From assembly GCF_028745735.1 (NCBI RefSeq), contig NZ_JAQZSM010000011.1, forward strand, positions 62,001 through 126,000: a DNA stretch of 64,000 nt. Direction: 5' to 3'. The translations under genes and the position numbers were made by a program. Under the pieces are notes generated by a model. That model did no database searches and had not been told where the DNA came from. It saw only the letters and a list, made by a program, of their open reading frames with translations. Shown here piece after piece: positions 52,485 to 61,562 of the stretch. This DNA is from Roseinatronobacter alkalisoli (GTDB lineage: Bacteria > Pseudomonadota > Alphaproteobacteria > Rhodobacterales > Rhodobacteraceae). How positions within the stretch are numbered: the stretch's first letter is position 1; each line of letters opens with the position of its first letter.

Positions 52485-53384
52485 ATGACCGAAGCGATGA
52501 CGACTGCTGAACGCCGCGGATATCAGCAGATTTGTGCGGAAAATGGCCTGATGATGGTCGTGGCCTGTGATCAGCGCGGCGGGATGCGCAAGGTGCTGGC
52601 CGACACCCCCGAAGCACAGGCCGCCATCAATGAGGCAGCGCTTGGCGTGGTGAAAACGGGCATCGTCCGTCATTTGGCCAACAAGGCGTCCTGCGTGCTG
52701 CTGGACGCGGTTTGCGCTGTGCCCGGTGTGGTGGACGAAGGCGCGCTGTCGCGTGACACCGGCCTTCTGATCGGCCTTGACGCGTCCGGTTGGGATACCG
52801 ATGCCAACGGCTATCAGATTTCGAAGCTTGTTCCGGGGATCACGGCGCGGCGGGTGCGTGAACTTGGTGGGACCGGCGCAAAACTCATGGTCTATCTGCG
52901 GCCCGACAAGCCAGAGGCAAATGACGTCAATATCGGCATCATCCGCGAGCAAATCGCAGATTTCGCGGCGGAAGACCTGCTGCTTGTGGTCGAGATCCTG
53001 ACATATAAACTCGAAGGCGAAAGTGATGAAGCGTACCGCGCGGTTTTCCCAAGCCTGATCGTGGAAAGTGCCCGGATTTCGATAGAGCTTGGCTCGAAAG
53101 TGCTCAAGCTGCCCTATCCCGGAACGCCCGAAGCTTGTGCAGAGATTACCGAAATCTGTGGTGACGTGCCCTGGGCCGTCCTTTCTGCCGGTGTCGACCA
53201 TGAAACCTTTATTGGTCAGGTCGAAATTGCGATGCAGAACGGGGCGTCGGGCGTTATCGCCGGGCGCGCATTGTGGAAGGACTGCATCTCCCTGGATCCG
53301 GAGGTGAGCAAAGACAGGCTGGAAAAGATTGCCAGCAGCCGCCTGAAGCAGATCCAGGCAGTGTTGGACCGCCATGCAAAATAA
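52485..53384 (+). CDS. LacD-like class I aldolase
   Basis: 299 aa. Class I tagatose-1,6-bisphosphate aldolase (LacD) family, which also contains the sulfofructose-phosphate aldolase YihT. MVVACDQRGGMRK, SCVLLDAVCAVPG, AKLMVYLRPD, SKVLKLPYPGTPEA (Schiff-base Lys region), WAVLSAGVDHETF and GVIAGRALWKD are visible. Cleaves a ketose (bis)phosphate to triose phosphates. First gene of the plus-strand operon; AAGGA about 10 nt upstream. Its end overlaps the ROK gene by 11 nt. Substrate open. Confidence 0.88.
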   Translation: MTEAMTTAERRGYQQICAENGLMMVVACDQRGGMRKVLADTPEAQAAINEAALGVVKTGIVRHLANKASCVLLDAVCAVPGVVDEGALSRDTGLLIGLDASGWDTDANGYQISKLVPGITARRVRELGGTGAKLMVYLRPDKPEANDVNIGIIREQIADFAAEDLLLVVEILTYKLEGESDEAYRAVFPSLIVESARISIELGSKVLKLPYPGTPEACAEITEICGDVPWAVLSAGVDHETFIGQVEIAMQNGASGVIAGRALWKDCISLDPEVSKDRLEKIASSRLKQIQAVLDRHAK

Positions 53385-54273
53385 AGCTGAAACGGCGATC
53401 GGCGTAGATGTCGGGGGAACCCGTATACGGGTCGCGCGCATTTCAGCAGATTGCCGCATGCTGGACCGGGTGATCGAACCGGTGCGTCAGGACCGGGCAG
53501 GATTTGTGGCGCAATTGCTGCGACTGATCAACGACCTGCGCGACAACGCCTGCGCTGTCGGGATTGGTATTCCCGGACGTGTCCACGGGCACAGCAAAAA
53601 CATTCTGTCAGCGGGATATTTGGATATCGGCGATCTGGATCTTGCACATGAGGTCAGCCAAGGAACCGGACTGCCCGTCCGGGTGGAAAACGACGCGACC
53701 ATGGCCTTGATTGCCGAGGGGCGAAGCCGCCCGGATTGCAGCGCGGGCCTTGTGTTCATGGTCACCATCGGAACCGGTATCGGCGGAGCGGCCCTGCTGG
53801 ATGGCGCACCGTGGTATGGTGGGGGGCTGGCCGGGCAATTCGGCCATATCGTGGTGTCCGCAGACGGAGAGGCATGCAAATGCGGGCGGCGGGGCTGTGT
53901 CGAAACCTTCAGCTCGGGCACCGCGCTTGGCCGACTTATCGCTGAAGCCGGATTGCCTGCCGACCTGCGTGCGGAGGCGCTGCTTGCACGTGCAGAGGCG
54001 GGCGAGCGCCATGCACAGTCACTTCTGGCGGATTGGGCAGCGCCGCTTCAGCGGGCGTTGCAATCGCTGGTATCCGTGGCCGATCCGAAGCTGATCCTGG
54101 TGGGCGGCGGTCTGGGGCGCGAGATGACAGCGGCGCTTGCAGGCATTCCTGACGAGTCCCACTGGTTCAGGGTTCCGGTGGACGCCGCCCGGCTTGGGGA
54201 TACCGCAGGCGTGATCGGGGCGGGCCTTGCTGCACTTGATCTGCCCGACAAGAGGGAGGCGCGCGTTCCATGA
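53374..54273 (+). CDS. ROK-family sugar kinase
   Basis: 299 aa. Phosphate-1 motif IGVDVGGTRIRVA at the N-terminus, ENDATMALIAEG and GTGIGGAALLDG in the middle, and the zinc site CKCGRRGCVETF with the preceding His (FGHI). No DNA-binding domain, so a kinase and not a NagC-type repressor. Phosphorylates a hexose or amino sugar. Overlaps both neighbours. Confidence 0.92.
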   Translation: MQNKAETAIGVDVGGTRIRVARISADCRMLDRVIEPVRQDRAGFVAQLLRLINDLRDNACAVGIGIPGRVHGHSKNILSAGYLDIGDLDLAHEVSQGTGLPVRVENDATMALIAEGRSRPDCSAGLVFMVTIGTGIGGAALLDGAPWYGGGLAGQFGHIVVSADGEACKCGRRGCVETFSSGTALGRLIAEAGLPADLRAEALLARAEAGERHAQSLLADWAAPLQRALQSLVSVADPKLILVGGGLGREMTAALAGIPDESHWFRVPVDAARLGDTAGVIGAGLAALDLPDKREARVP

Positions 54274-54830
54274 GATGTGCGGTGTTGGTCAACGGCGTGC
54301 CCGCCAGCGGCAAATCCACAGTTGCGGCGCAACTGCTGGCGCAATTACTCGAAGCTGGCCTTGCGCCGGTGCCTTTGGCGCTGGATACAGTTAAAGAAGG
54401 GCTTTTTGCGCATGTCGGAACCGGTGACCGCGAACATAACCGGATGCTGGGGCGGGCGAGTTATCATGCTATTTTCAACTCCATCGCCGCTTTTCCGGAT
54501 ACCCTTGTTCCAGTGATCGACGCATGGCACGGGTTCCAGCCCGCTGATGTCCTGCGCGAGCATATTGCGCGGGCGGCGATTGACCAGGTGGTCGAGGTTT
54601 GGGTCGCGGTCACGCCAGAGGTCGCTGCGGCACGGTATCGCGCGCGGTCGGAACACCGGCATGGGGGCCATTTGCCTGCGTCCTACGCCAATGAACTGTT
54701 TGATCTGGCGGCTATGGCGCGGCCGATGGCCTTTGGGCCGGTGATCAAAATCGATGGTGATGCGCCAGTGCCTGCAAACCTCGGTTCACAGGTCATTGCC
54801 GCGATGCGCGTGGGGGGCCACGATGTCTGA
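54270..54830 (+). CDS. Small P-loop kinase-like protein
   Basis: 186 aa. Walker A VNGVPASGKSTVAAQLL directly at the N-terminus, DTVKEGLF and PVIDAWHGF later; lid-like arginines in ARYRARSEHRHGG. Resembles small nucleoside/sugar kinases of the AAA_33 group. 4-nt overlap with the ROK gene and 8-nt overlap with the next kinase. Specific substrate unknown. Confidence 0.75.
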   Translation: MRCAVLVNGVPASGKSTVAAQLLAQLLEAGLAPVPLALDTVKEGLFAHVGTGDREHNRMLGRASYHAIFNSIAAFPDTLVPVIDAWHGFQPADVLREHIARAAIDQVVEVWVAVTPEVAAARYRARSEHRHGGHLPASYANELFDLAAMARPMAFGPVIKIDGDAPVPANLGSQVIAAMRVGGHDV

Positions 54831-55455
54831 TGGTCAAAAGCTGCGTCTGGCAGAGCTTGCGGGCATCCTAGCGGAAGCGCCGGGGCAACGCCGACTGATC
54901 GCGCTGGCCGGTCCGCCCGGGTCCGGCAAATCGACAACAGCGGAGAAGCTTTGCACGATGCTTGCCCGGTTGGGGCGCTCGGCGGCGGTACTGCCAATGG
55001 ACGGCTTCCATTATGATGATGCAGTTCTGAAGGCGCGCGACCTGCTGCCCCGCAAAGGGGCGCCGGAAACGTTTGACGTGGCCGGGTTGGAACATATCCT
55101 TGCCCGCCTGCGCGACAACAGCGCGCCAGAGGTGGCCGTGCCGGTTTTCGACCGCACGATCGAAGTTTCGCGCGCCGGTGCCCGGATCATCCCCTCGACT
55201 GTCGATCTGCTGATCGTCGAAGGCAACTATCTTCTGCTGGACCGCGCCCCGTGGCAGGCGCTGAAAACACATTTCGACACAACCGTGCGGATTGATACAC
55301 CGATGGATATTCTGGAACAGCGGCTTGTGCAGCGTTGGGTCAGTCTGGGGCTGCCCGCAGAGGAGGTGGCGCGCAAGGTCGGGGAAAACGACATGTTGAA
55401 TTGCTTGATCGTGACGACAGAAACAGGCCCGGCCGATTACATCATCGCGACCTGA
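54823..55455 (+). CDS. FrcK-like kinase (uridine kinase/pantothenate kinase fold)
   Basis: 210 aa from ATG 54823 inside the end of the previous gene. Walker A LAGPPGSGKSTTAEKL, LPMDGFHYDDAVL, RKGAPETFD, VPVFDRTIEV and LLIVEGNYLLLDR match the nucleoside-kinase-like proteins found next to frc-type fructose ABC operons in rhizobia. Likely phosphorylates a ketose or cofactor precursor. Two adjacent P-loop kinases plus a ROK kinase in a row are unusual. Confidence 0.85.
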   Translation: MSDGQKLRLAELAGILAEAPGQRRLIALAGPPGSGKSTTAEKLCTMLARLGRSAAVLPMDGFHYDDAVLKARDLLPRKGAPETFDVAGLEHILARLRDNSAPEVAVPVFDRTIEVSRAGARIIPSTVDLLIVEGNYLLLDRAPWQALKTHFDTTVRIDTPMDILEQRLVQRWVSLGLPAEEVARKVGENDMLNCLIVTTETGPADYIIAT

Positions 55456-55484
55456 CTGGTCACACAGAGGGAGGAGGAACAGAC

Positions 55485-56213
55485 ATGGCTGACTATGACA
55501 AGGGGGCGATCCTCGTAACCGGGGCCAGCGGTGGCATCGGCGGTGAGACGGTGCGCCTGCTATGCGCGAAAGGCGCCGATGTGATTGCCGCCGGGCAGAA
55601 CCTGGAAAAACTCGGCGCCCTAGCGCAAGAGACCGGTTGCCGCACGCTGGCCTTCGATCTGACGTCTGAAGAAAGTGTCGAAGCTGCACTTGGAGAACTC
55701 GATCTTTGGGGTGTGGTGAATTGCGGGGGGTTCGGCGGCGAAATCGCAACGCCGATGGAAACGGATATCTCTGTCTTTGACAAGGTGATCTCGATCAATG
55801 CGCGTGGCGCATTGCTGGTGACGAAATACGCGTCACGCTCGATGATCCGGCTGGGTCAAGGTGGGACGATTGTCAATGTGTCAAGTCAGGCGTCGCTAGT
55901 CGGGTTGAAGGGGCATATTTCCTACGGGTCGTCCAAGGCCGCACTGGACAACATTACCAGAGTGTCGGCGCTGGAGCTGGGGCAATACAACATCCGCGTG
56001 AATGGGGTGCATCCGACTGTGGTGATGACACCGATGTCCGCATGGTACTGGGGCCGCCCCGAAATCGAAGGGCCGTTCCTGAAACAAATGCCGCTGGGAC
56101 GCTGGGCCACAGAGCCAGAAATCGCGGCCCCCATTGCCTTTCTGCTGTCTGACGGCGCGTCGATGATTTCTGGCGTCTCCTTGCCTATTGATGGCGGCTT
56201 TACGGCGGTCTGA
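55485..56213 (+). CDS. SDR dehydrogenase, L-xylulose reductase-like
   Basis: 242 aa from ATG 55485, which has GAGGGAGGAGG upstream. Classical SDR: VTGASGGIGGETVRLL, catalytic NVSSQ, and YGSSKAALDN. The C-terminal part NGVHPTVVMTPMSAWYWG and PIDGGFTAV strongly resembles dicarbonyl/L-xylulose reductases. Probably oxidises a polyol to a ketose or the reverse. Confidence 0.9.
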   Translation: MADYDKGAILVTGASGGIGGETVRLLCAKGADVIAAGQNLEKLGALAQETGCRTLAFDLTSEESVEAALGELDLWGVVNCGGFGGEIATPMETDISVFDKVISINARGALLVTKYASRSMIRLGQGGTIVNVSSQASLVGLKGHISYGSSKAALDNITRVSALELGQYNIRVNGVHPTVVMTPMSAWYWGRPEIEGPFLKQMPLGRWATEPEIAAPIAFLLSDGASMISGVSLPIDGGFTAV

Positions 56214-56214
56214 G

Positions 56215-57675
56215 ATGGGCAAGGCAATACCTCTTTCAAACACGGCAGTGATCCCGGATTCAGGGAATGTGACCTGGCCAAAGTATGACCGGCACGCGCT
56301 TACGGCAGGCGTGGTGCATCTGGGTGTTGGGAATTTCCACCGTGCGCATATGGGTGTATATTTTGACCGTCTGGCCGCCAGCGGTCATACGGATTGGGCA
56401 ATTCTTGGGGCCGGAATCATGCCGGGCGATGCGCAGATGCGCGACCGGCTTCTTGCGCAGGATTGCCTGACCACAGTGGTTGACCTTGACGCAGGCGCGC
56501 TGACGGCGCGGGTCACAGGTGCGATGATCGATTTTCTGCCAGTGGTGCCTGCGGCGATAATCGCGGCCATGTCCGACCCGGCGATCAGAATCGTGACACT
56601 GAGTGTGACAGAAGGCGGCTATTTTCTGGACAGTTCACGGCGTTTCGACACACAGCGCGCCGAGGTGCAGCATGATGCATCCAATCCCAATGATCCGCAG
56701 ACCGTCTTTGGCATTATCCTTGCCGCGCTGCGGGCCCGTCGCGCAGCCGGGCACAGCCCCTTTACCATACTTTCCTGCGACAACCTTCTGGGCAACGGAG
56801 AGGTCGTGCGCGCGGCGGTGACCGGGTTGGCCGCACTCTCTGATCCCGGTTTTGCCGAATGGATTCGCCAAAATGTATCTTTCCCCAATGCTATGGTGGA
56901 CTGCATCACCCCCGCAACCACCGAGCGCGAGCGCGCACGTGTGCGCGATCACTTTGGCATTGACGATTCTGTCCCTGTGGTATGCGAGCCCTTCCGCCAA
57001 TGGGTGATCGAGGATCACTTTCCGGCAGGGCGTCCGCCGCTTGAGAAAGTCGGGGTTGAGTTTGTCGAAGACATCACGCTGCATGAGTTGATGAAGCTTC
57101 GCCTGCTGAATGCCTCGCATGTGTCAATGGCGGCGGCATCGATGCTGCTGGGGCATGAATTTGTGCACGCGGCCATGGCAGACCCGCTTGTTCAACGCTG
57201 GCTGGAGGCGCTGCAGACCCGCGAAATAATACCAACATTGCCCGGCGGCACCGGTACGGTCTATTCAGACTATCTTGGCAGTGTGTTCACGCGGTTTGCC
57301 AACCCGGCGGTTGGCGACACCATCGCACGACTGGCAGCAGACAGCACTGAACGGCAGGAAAACTTTATCCTGCCGATCCTGCGCGATGCACTGTCGGCAG
57401 GGCCGCAGCATGACGGTCTGTGTCTCGAAATCGCACTCTGGGCGCGGTTTCTTGAGGGGAAGGACGAGGCAGGACGCGTTATGACTATTGAAGACACGCG
57501 CCGCCCGGTGACAGCGCCCGACATGCAGCACCCCGCGCCTGATACCCCGGCAGTCCTTGCATCTATTGGGGCTGATCCAATAATTGCGGATAAGGTTACA
57601 TATTGGCGCAGCATGCTGGCAGAACAGGGGGTGCGCCGCACGTTGAGTCATTACATCGACAGGGATGTGTCCTGA
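56215..57675 (+). CDS. Mannitol dehydrogenase-family enzyme
   Basis: 486 aa, the length of long-chain mannitol 2-dehydrogenase / fructuronate reductase. GVVHLGVGNFHRAHMGVYFD (Rossmann entry), VTLSVTEGGYFLD, catalytic Lys-Asn-His set in MKLRLLNASHVSMAA and YSDYLGSVFTRFANP. Interconverts a polyol and a ketose (or a hexuronate) with NAD(H). Two bases after the SDR gene; the ribosome binding site is weak, so coupling is likely. Confidence 0.93.
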   Translation: MGKAIPLSNTAVIPDSGNVTWPKYDRHALTAGVVHLGVGNFHRAHMGVYFDRLAASGHTDWAILGAGIMPGDAQMRDRLLAQDCLTTVVDLDAGALTARVTGAMIDFLPVVPAAIIAAMSDPAIRIVTLSVTEGGYFLDSSRRFDTQRAEVQHDASNPNDPQTVFGIILAALRARRAAGHSPFTILSCDNLLGNGEVVRAAVTGLAALSDPGFAEWIRQNVSFPNAMVDCITPATTERERARVRDHFGIDDSVPVVCEPFRQWVIEDHFPAGRPPLEKVGVEFVEDITLHELMKLRLLNASHVSMAAASMLLGHEFVHAAMADPLVQRWLEALQTREIIPTLPGGTGTVYSDYLGSVFTRFANPAVGDTIARLAADSTERQENFILPILRDALSAGPQHDGLCLEIALWARFLEGKDEAGRVMTIEDTRRPVTAPDMQHPAPDTPAVLASIGADPIIADKVTYWRSMLAEQGVRRTLSHYIDRDVS

Positions 57676-57727
57676 TAAACGGTGCGGAGGATCGCCGGGA
57701 CACCACCAAATAAACGGGAGGGACTTT

Positions 57728-58552
57728 ATGAAACAGGCACGGATGAACCGCTTGTTCGGCATATCGGGCAATTGCTTTGACGTGGCGATTGATCATGGCA
57801 TGTTCAATGAGAAAACTTTTCTGAACGGCATCGAGAACATGCGCAACGCAATCGAGACTGTAGCTTCGGCGCGGCCTGATGCGATCCAGCTGCCGCCAGG
57901 GACTGCGCGCATCCTGCAGGAACGTCCGGGCAAGGATCGCCCGGCGCTTGTTCTGCGCACCGATATCGCCAATGTTTATGGCACACCCTTGCCGCGTAAG
58001 CTGTTCTCGGAGGTGATTGACCGGGCCGTGGAACAGGGCGTGCGGCTGGACGCGGCCTGCGTCGTGGTGAATCTGTTGCTGCTGCCGGATGAGCCCGAGG
58101 TCTATGAAGCCTGCGTGCGCAATATCAACCGTCTCAAACCTGCATGCGACGATATGGGCATGCCGCTAATGGTCGAGCCATTGTTGATGCAGGACAATTC
58201 CAAGGGCGGCTATATGGTTGATGGTGATCTGGACAAGATCCTGCCGCTGGTCCGGCAGGCCGCAGAACTGGGGGCCGATATCATCAAGGCTGATCCCTGC
58301 GACGACCCGACCGAATACCACCGGGTGATCGAGATCGCGCAGGGCATTCCCGTGCTGGTGCGCGGCGGTGGTAAGGTCAGTGACGAAGAGATTCTGAACC
58401 GCACCAAAGTTCTGATGGAACAGGGGGCGCGCGGCATTGTCTATGGCCGCAACGTCATCCACCACGCCAACCCCGCGGGCATGACGGCCGCGTTGATGGC
58501 GATCGTGCATGACGGGGCCACGGTGCCCGATGCGCTTGCAATGTTGGGCTGA
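57728..58552 (+). CDS. DhnA/LsrF-type class I aldolase
   Basis: 274 aa from ATG 57728 with GGGAGGG upstream. DeoC/LacD-superfamily barrel: FDVAIDHGMFNEKTF, DAIQLPPGTA, PLMVEPLL, ADIIKADPCDDPTEY with the Schiff-base lysine, VLVRGGGKVSDEEI and GIVYGRNVIHHANP phosphate-binding loops. Similar to LsrF and archaeal-type fructose-bisphosphate aldolase. The locus therefore has two different class I aldolases. Substrate unknown. Confidence 0.88.
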   Translation: MKQARMNRLFGISGNCFDVAIDHGMFNEKTFLNGIENMRNAIETVASARPDAIQLPPGTARILQERPGKDRPALVLRTDIANVYGTPLPRKLFSEVIDRAVEQGVRLDAACVVVNLLLLPDEPEVYEACVRNINRLKPACDDMGMPLMVEPLLMQDNSKGGYMVDGDLDKILPLVRQAAELGADIIKADPCDDPTEYHRVIEIAQGIPVLVRGGGKVSDEEILNRTKVLMEQGARGIVYGRNVIHHANPAGMTAALMAIVHDGATVPDALAMLG

Positions 58553-58555
58553 GCC

Positions 58556-59704
58556 ATGAAAACCATTCGTTTCGGCATTATCGGTTGCGGTCTGATGGGG
58601 CGAGAATTCGCCTCTGCCGCCGCCCGTTGGATGCACCTGCAGGACATGCGGGCCCGGCCCGAGATTGTGGCAGTATGCGACACCAATCCGGGCCTTATGG
58701 ACTGGTATTCGGATCATCTGCCCTCGGTGCGCCTGAAGACCACGGATTACCGCGCGCTGCTGGCCGATGATCAGATCGACGCACTCTATTGTGCGGTTCC
58801 CCATGTTCTGCATGGGGATATCTACCCAGAGATTATTGCCTCGGGCAAGCATCTACTGGGGGAAAAGCCCTTCGGCATGGACCGCGCCCAGAACACCGCC
58901 ATTATGGCGGCGCTGGCCAGACGCGCGCAGGGGCAACTGATCCGCTGTTCATCCGAGATGCCCTTTTATCCGGGGGCGCAAAAGGTTCTCGACTTCGCGC
59001 GCGCGGGGCGGGCGGGCGAAATCCTCGAAGTGGAATGTGATTTCCTGCATTCATCCGACATAAACCCGGACAAGGCAATCAACTGGAAACGGATGGTCGG
59101 GGTGAACGGGGATTATGGATGCATGGGCGATCTTGGCATGCATGTCTGCCATGTGCCACTCAGGCTGGGCTGGGCCCCGGACACGATTCATGCAAGCCTT
59201 GTGAAACGGGTCACGTCGCGGCCCGATGCCACAGGTGCGCGTGTCCCATGCGAGACCTGGGACAATGCCACGATCCATGGCCGGGTAGGTGACGGGCCGG
59301 GGGCCTTTCCACTGACGCTGCGCACATGGCGCATCGCGCCGGGCGAGTCGAACACCTGGCGCATCAGGATTCTGGGCATGCATGGATCAGCGGAGTTTTC
59401 TACCAAGTCGCCGCGACAATGGCAGTTCATGGACTATACTGTCGGCAGCCCCCAGTGTTGGCAAGTCGAGGATCTGGGCTATCAGTCACTGTTTCCGACA
59501 ATCACGGGCGGCATCTTTGAATTCGGATTTACCGATGCCATCCTGCAGATGTGGGCGGCCTTTGTCGACGAGGCGGCTGGGGGCGATGCCCGCGGTTTCC
59601 CTTGCGCAACACCCGAAGAAGCAGCGAAACACCACGCCATCCTGACCGCCGCACTAACAGCGGGAACAGAGGATCGCGTCGTCCAAGTGGAGTACCATAC
59701 ATGA
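58556..59704 (+). CDS. Gfo/Idh/MocA-family oxidoreductase
   Basis: 382 aa. N-terminal Rossmann domain FGIIGCGLMGREFASAAARW, the family motif GEKPFGMDRAQNTA with the catalytic Lys, and a C-terminal domain with NGDYGCMGDLGMHVCHVPLR. NAD(P)-dependent oxidation of a sugar or sugar phosphate. Four-nt overlap with the lyxose-isomerase gene. Fits a pathway that needs C-2 or C-3 epimerisation by redox. Confidence 0.9.
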   Translation: MKTIRFGIIGCGLMGREFASAAARWMHLQDMRARPEIVAVCDTNPGLMDWYSDHLPSVRLKTTDYRALLADDQIDALYCAVPHVLHGDIYPEIIASGKHLLGEKPFGMDRAQNTAIMAALARRAQGQLIRCSSEMPFYPGAQKVLDFARAGRAGEILEVECDFLHSSDINPDKAINWKRMVGVNGDYGCMGDLGMHVCHVPLRLGWAPDTIHASLVKRVTSRPDATGARVPCETWDNATIHGRVGDGPGAFPLTLRTWRIAPGESNTWRIRILGMHGSAEFSTKSPRQWQFMDYTVGSPQCWQVEDLGYQSLFPTITGGIFEFGFTDAILQMWAAFVDEAAGGDARGFPCATPEEAAKHHAILTAALTAGTEDRVVQVEYHT

Positions 59705-60372
59705 GGAGATCCGCCATCAATTCAGCCATCCGACAAGCCGAAGCCATGCTATCCGATCATGGCTGGGTGCTGCCGGATTTTGCCAACTGGACACCCCAGG
59801 ATCACATCGCCAATCGCGCGCGCAGTGCATGGTTGTCAGAGCGTCAGATCGGCTGGGACGTTACCGATTTTGGCCTCGGGCGATTTGAAACATGTGGCCT
59901 TGTCCTCTTTTGTGTGCGCAACGGGCTGTATGGTGTCGCGGGTGAAAGACCCTATGCCGAGAAATTGCTGTTTGTCGGTGTCGATCAAGAAACACCTTTC
60001 CACGCCCACCGGATGAAGCTGGAAGATATCATTGTACGCGGCGGCGGGACGCTTTGCGTCGAGTTCACACACGAGGGTATGGTCGAGCCTATCACCGGCG
60101 AGCCGGTGGCCGACGAACTGCGTATTGATGGTGAGGTTTTTCCGGCATTCGGACAGGTTCACCGCATACGCGCAGGGCAGGGGATCACCATCCCCAGAGG
60201 GCTTCAGCACCGCTTCTGGGGCGAGGATGCCCCGGTTTTTGTCGCCGAGGTCAGCCAATGCAATGACGACCGGGGCGACAATTTCTTTCTGGAACCGATC
60301 GGGCGTTTCTCGGAAATCGAAGAGGATGAGCCGACGCATCGCCTGCTGTGGAACGAAGGGGGCAATGCGTGA
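59701..60372 (+). CDS. D-lyxose isomerase-family protein
   Basis: 223 aa cupin, close in size and pattern to the 227-aa E. coli O157 D-lyxose isomerase: begins MRRSAINSAIRQAEAML, IGWDVTDFGLGRF, metal ligands His-x-His and Glu in TPFHAHRMKLEDII and His in GLQHRFWGED, C-terminal NDDRGDNFFLEPIGRF. These enzymes interconvert D-lyxose/D-xylulose and D-mannose/D-fructose. ATGA and GTGA overlaps with both neighbours. Confidence 0.92.
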   Translation: MRRSAINSAIRQAEAMLSDHGWVLPDFANWTPQDHIANRARSAWLSERQIGWDVTDFGLGRFETCGLVLFCVRNGLYGVAGERPYAEKLLFVGVDQETPFHAHRMKLEDIIVRGGGTLCVEFTHEGMVEPITGEPVADELRIDGEVFPAFGQVHRIRAGQGITIPRGLQHRFWGEDAPVFVAEVSQCNDDRGDNFFLEPIGRFSEIEEDEPTHRLLWNEGGNA

Positions 60373-61367
60373 CCGGACGACGTGGTGTCGCCTGTGCAGG
60401 GAACTGGATCCTTGATATCGTGCATGACATTTCTGCATGGCCGGAGAAATCCGAACTCGTGCGCATTCTGGGCCAGACCAGCGGGTTGGGCGGGGGGGCC
60501 GCGAATGTCGCGGCCAATCTGGTGGCGATGGGTGCAAACTATCCGGTGGTGCCTATCGGGTTGATTGGCACAGACTTTATCGGCGACGAGGTCCTTGCGC
60601 ATTGCAAGGCTGCGGGTCTTGACACCGCACGGATCGTACAGACAGAGGCGGCGGCGACCTCGCAATCTCATGTGATGAACCTGCCGGGGGACAGCCGGAC
60701 CTTCTTCTATCACCCCGGTGCCAATGATCTGCTCAGCTCTGCGCATATCGACGTCGATGCGCTGGCCGCATCGTATCTGAGAATCCTTTATATCGGGTAT
60801 ATCAATCTACTGGCCGGGCTGGATAAAACAGGCCCGAACGGCAGGCCTGTGGCAGCGGATGTTCTTGCCGATGCACGGTCGGCAGGGATCATGACCTGCA
60901 TTGATCTAGTGTCGTCGCACAGCGCGACGTATCACGACACCGTCTTCGGCGTTTTGCCCGAGGTCGATATCCTGTTCCTGAATGAGGTCGAGGCCGCGCG
61001 CGCAACGGGTCTTGCTATCAATGGCGAAACAGATGATGCGGGCATGATCCGGGCCGCGAAGGCGCTCGCAGACGGAGGGGTGCGCCGTGCGGTTATCATG
61101 CATTCTGCCGCCCGCGTCGTATGGATGGAAGCGGGTGACGCCATGATTCATGTTCCGCAGAAAGTCCCTGCAGCGAACATCCTTAGCCCGGTTGGGGCAG
61201 GGGATGCCTTTGCTGCGGGTGTGATCCATGGGTTGCACGAGGGGTGGTCGCGGGATGCGGCGATCAATCTGGGGTGTCGGGCAGCCCGGGCCTGTCTTGG
61301 CGCACAAACGGCGACAGGGGGACTGGGACGCGATTTACTCCATCCACCGCCGACGGATCAGACCTGA
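60369..61367 (+). CDS. Second PfkB-family sugar kinase
   Basis: 332 aa from GTG 60369 (GTGA overlap with the isomerase gene). First signature GLGGGAANVAANLVAMG, second signature LSPVGAGDAFAAGVIHGLHE with the catalytic Asp, plus SQSHVMNLPGDSRTFFYHPG. Only moderately similar to the PfkB protein at 47282, so a different substrate is likely. Last gene of the catabolic operon. Confidence 0.9.
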   Translation: MTGRRGVACAGNWILDIVHDISAWPEKSELVRILGQTSGLGGGAANVAANLVAMGANYPVVPIGLIGTDFIGDEVLAHCKAAGLDTARIVQTEAAATSQSHVMNLPGDSRTFFYHPGANDLLSSAHIDVDALAASYLRILYIGYINLLAGLDKTGPNGRPVAADVLADARSAGIMTCIDLVSSHSATYHDTVFGVLPEVDILFLNEVEAARATGLAINGETDDAGMIRAAKALADGGVRRAVIMHSAARVVWMEAGDAMIHVPQKVPAANILSPVGAGDAFAAGVIHGLHEGWSRDAAINLGCRAARACLGAQTATGGLGRDLLHPPPTDQT

Positions 61368-61562
61368 GGCATGGCGCAATCATTTGACTGACTCCGCCGT
61401 TATTCCAGCCATGATGTACCGCAAAGAAATAAGATATATCAGCAGCTGCGGCTGCGATTCAGGCACATTCATCGCCATCATCTGGTTCCAGGCAAAAGCC
61501 TGCTACCCCTTCGCCACATAGAGTAAGGCAGCACCACCGGAGTTGAGATGAGCACCTAATCG
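61368..61562. other. Convergent intergenic region
   Basis: 195 bases between the second PfkB gene and the Slam-like gene. No gene recognised and no clear terminator seen. Confidence 0.4.
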
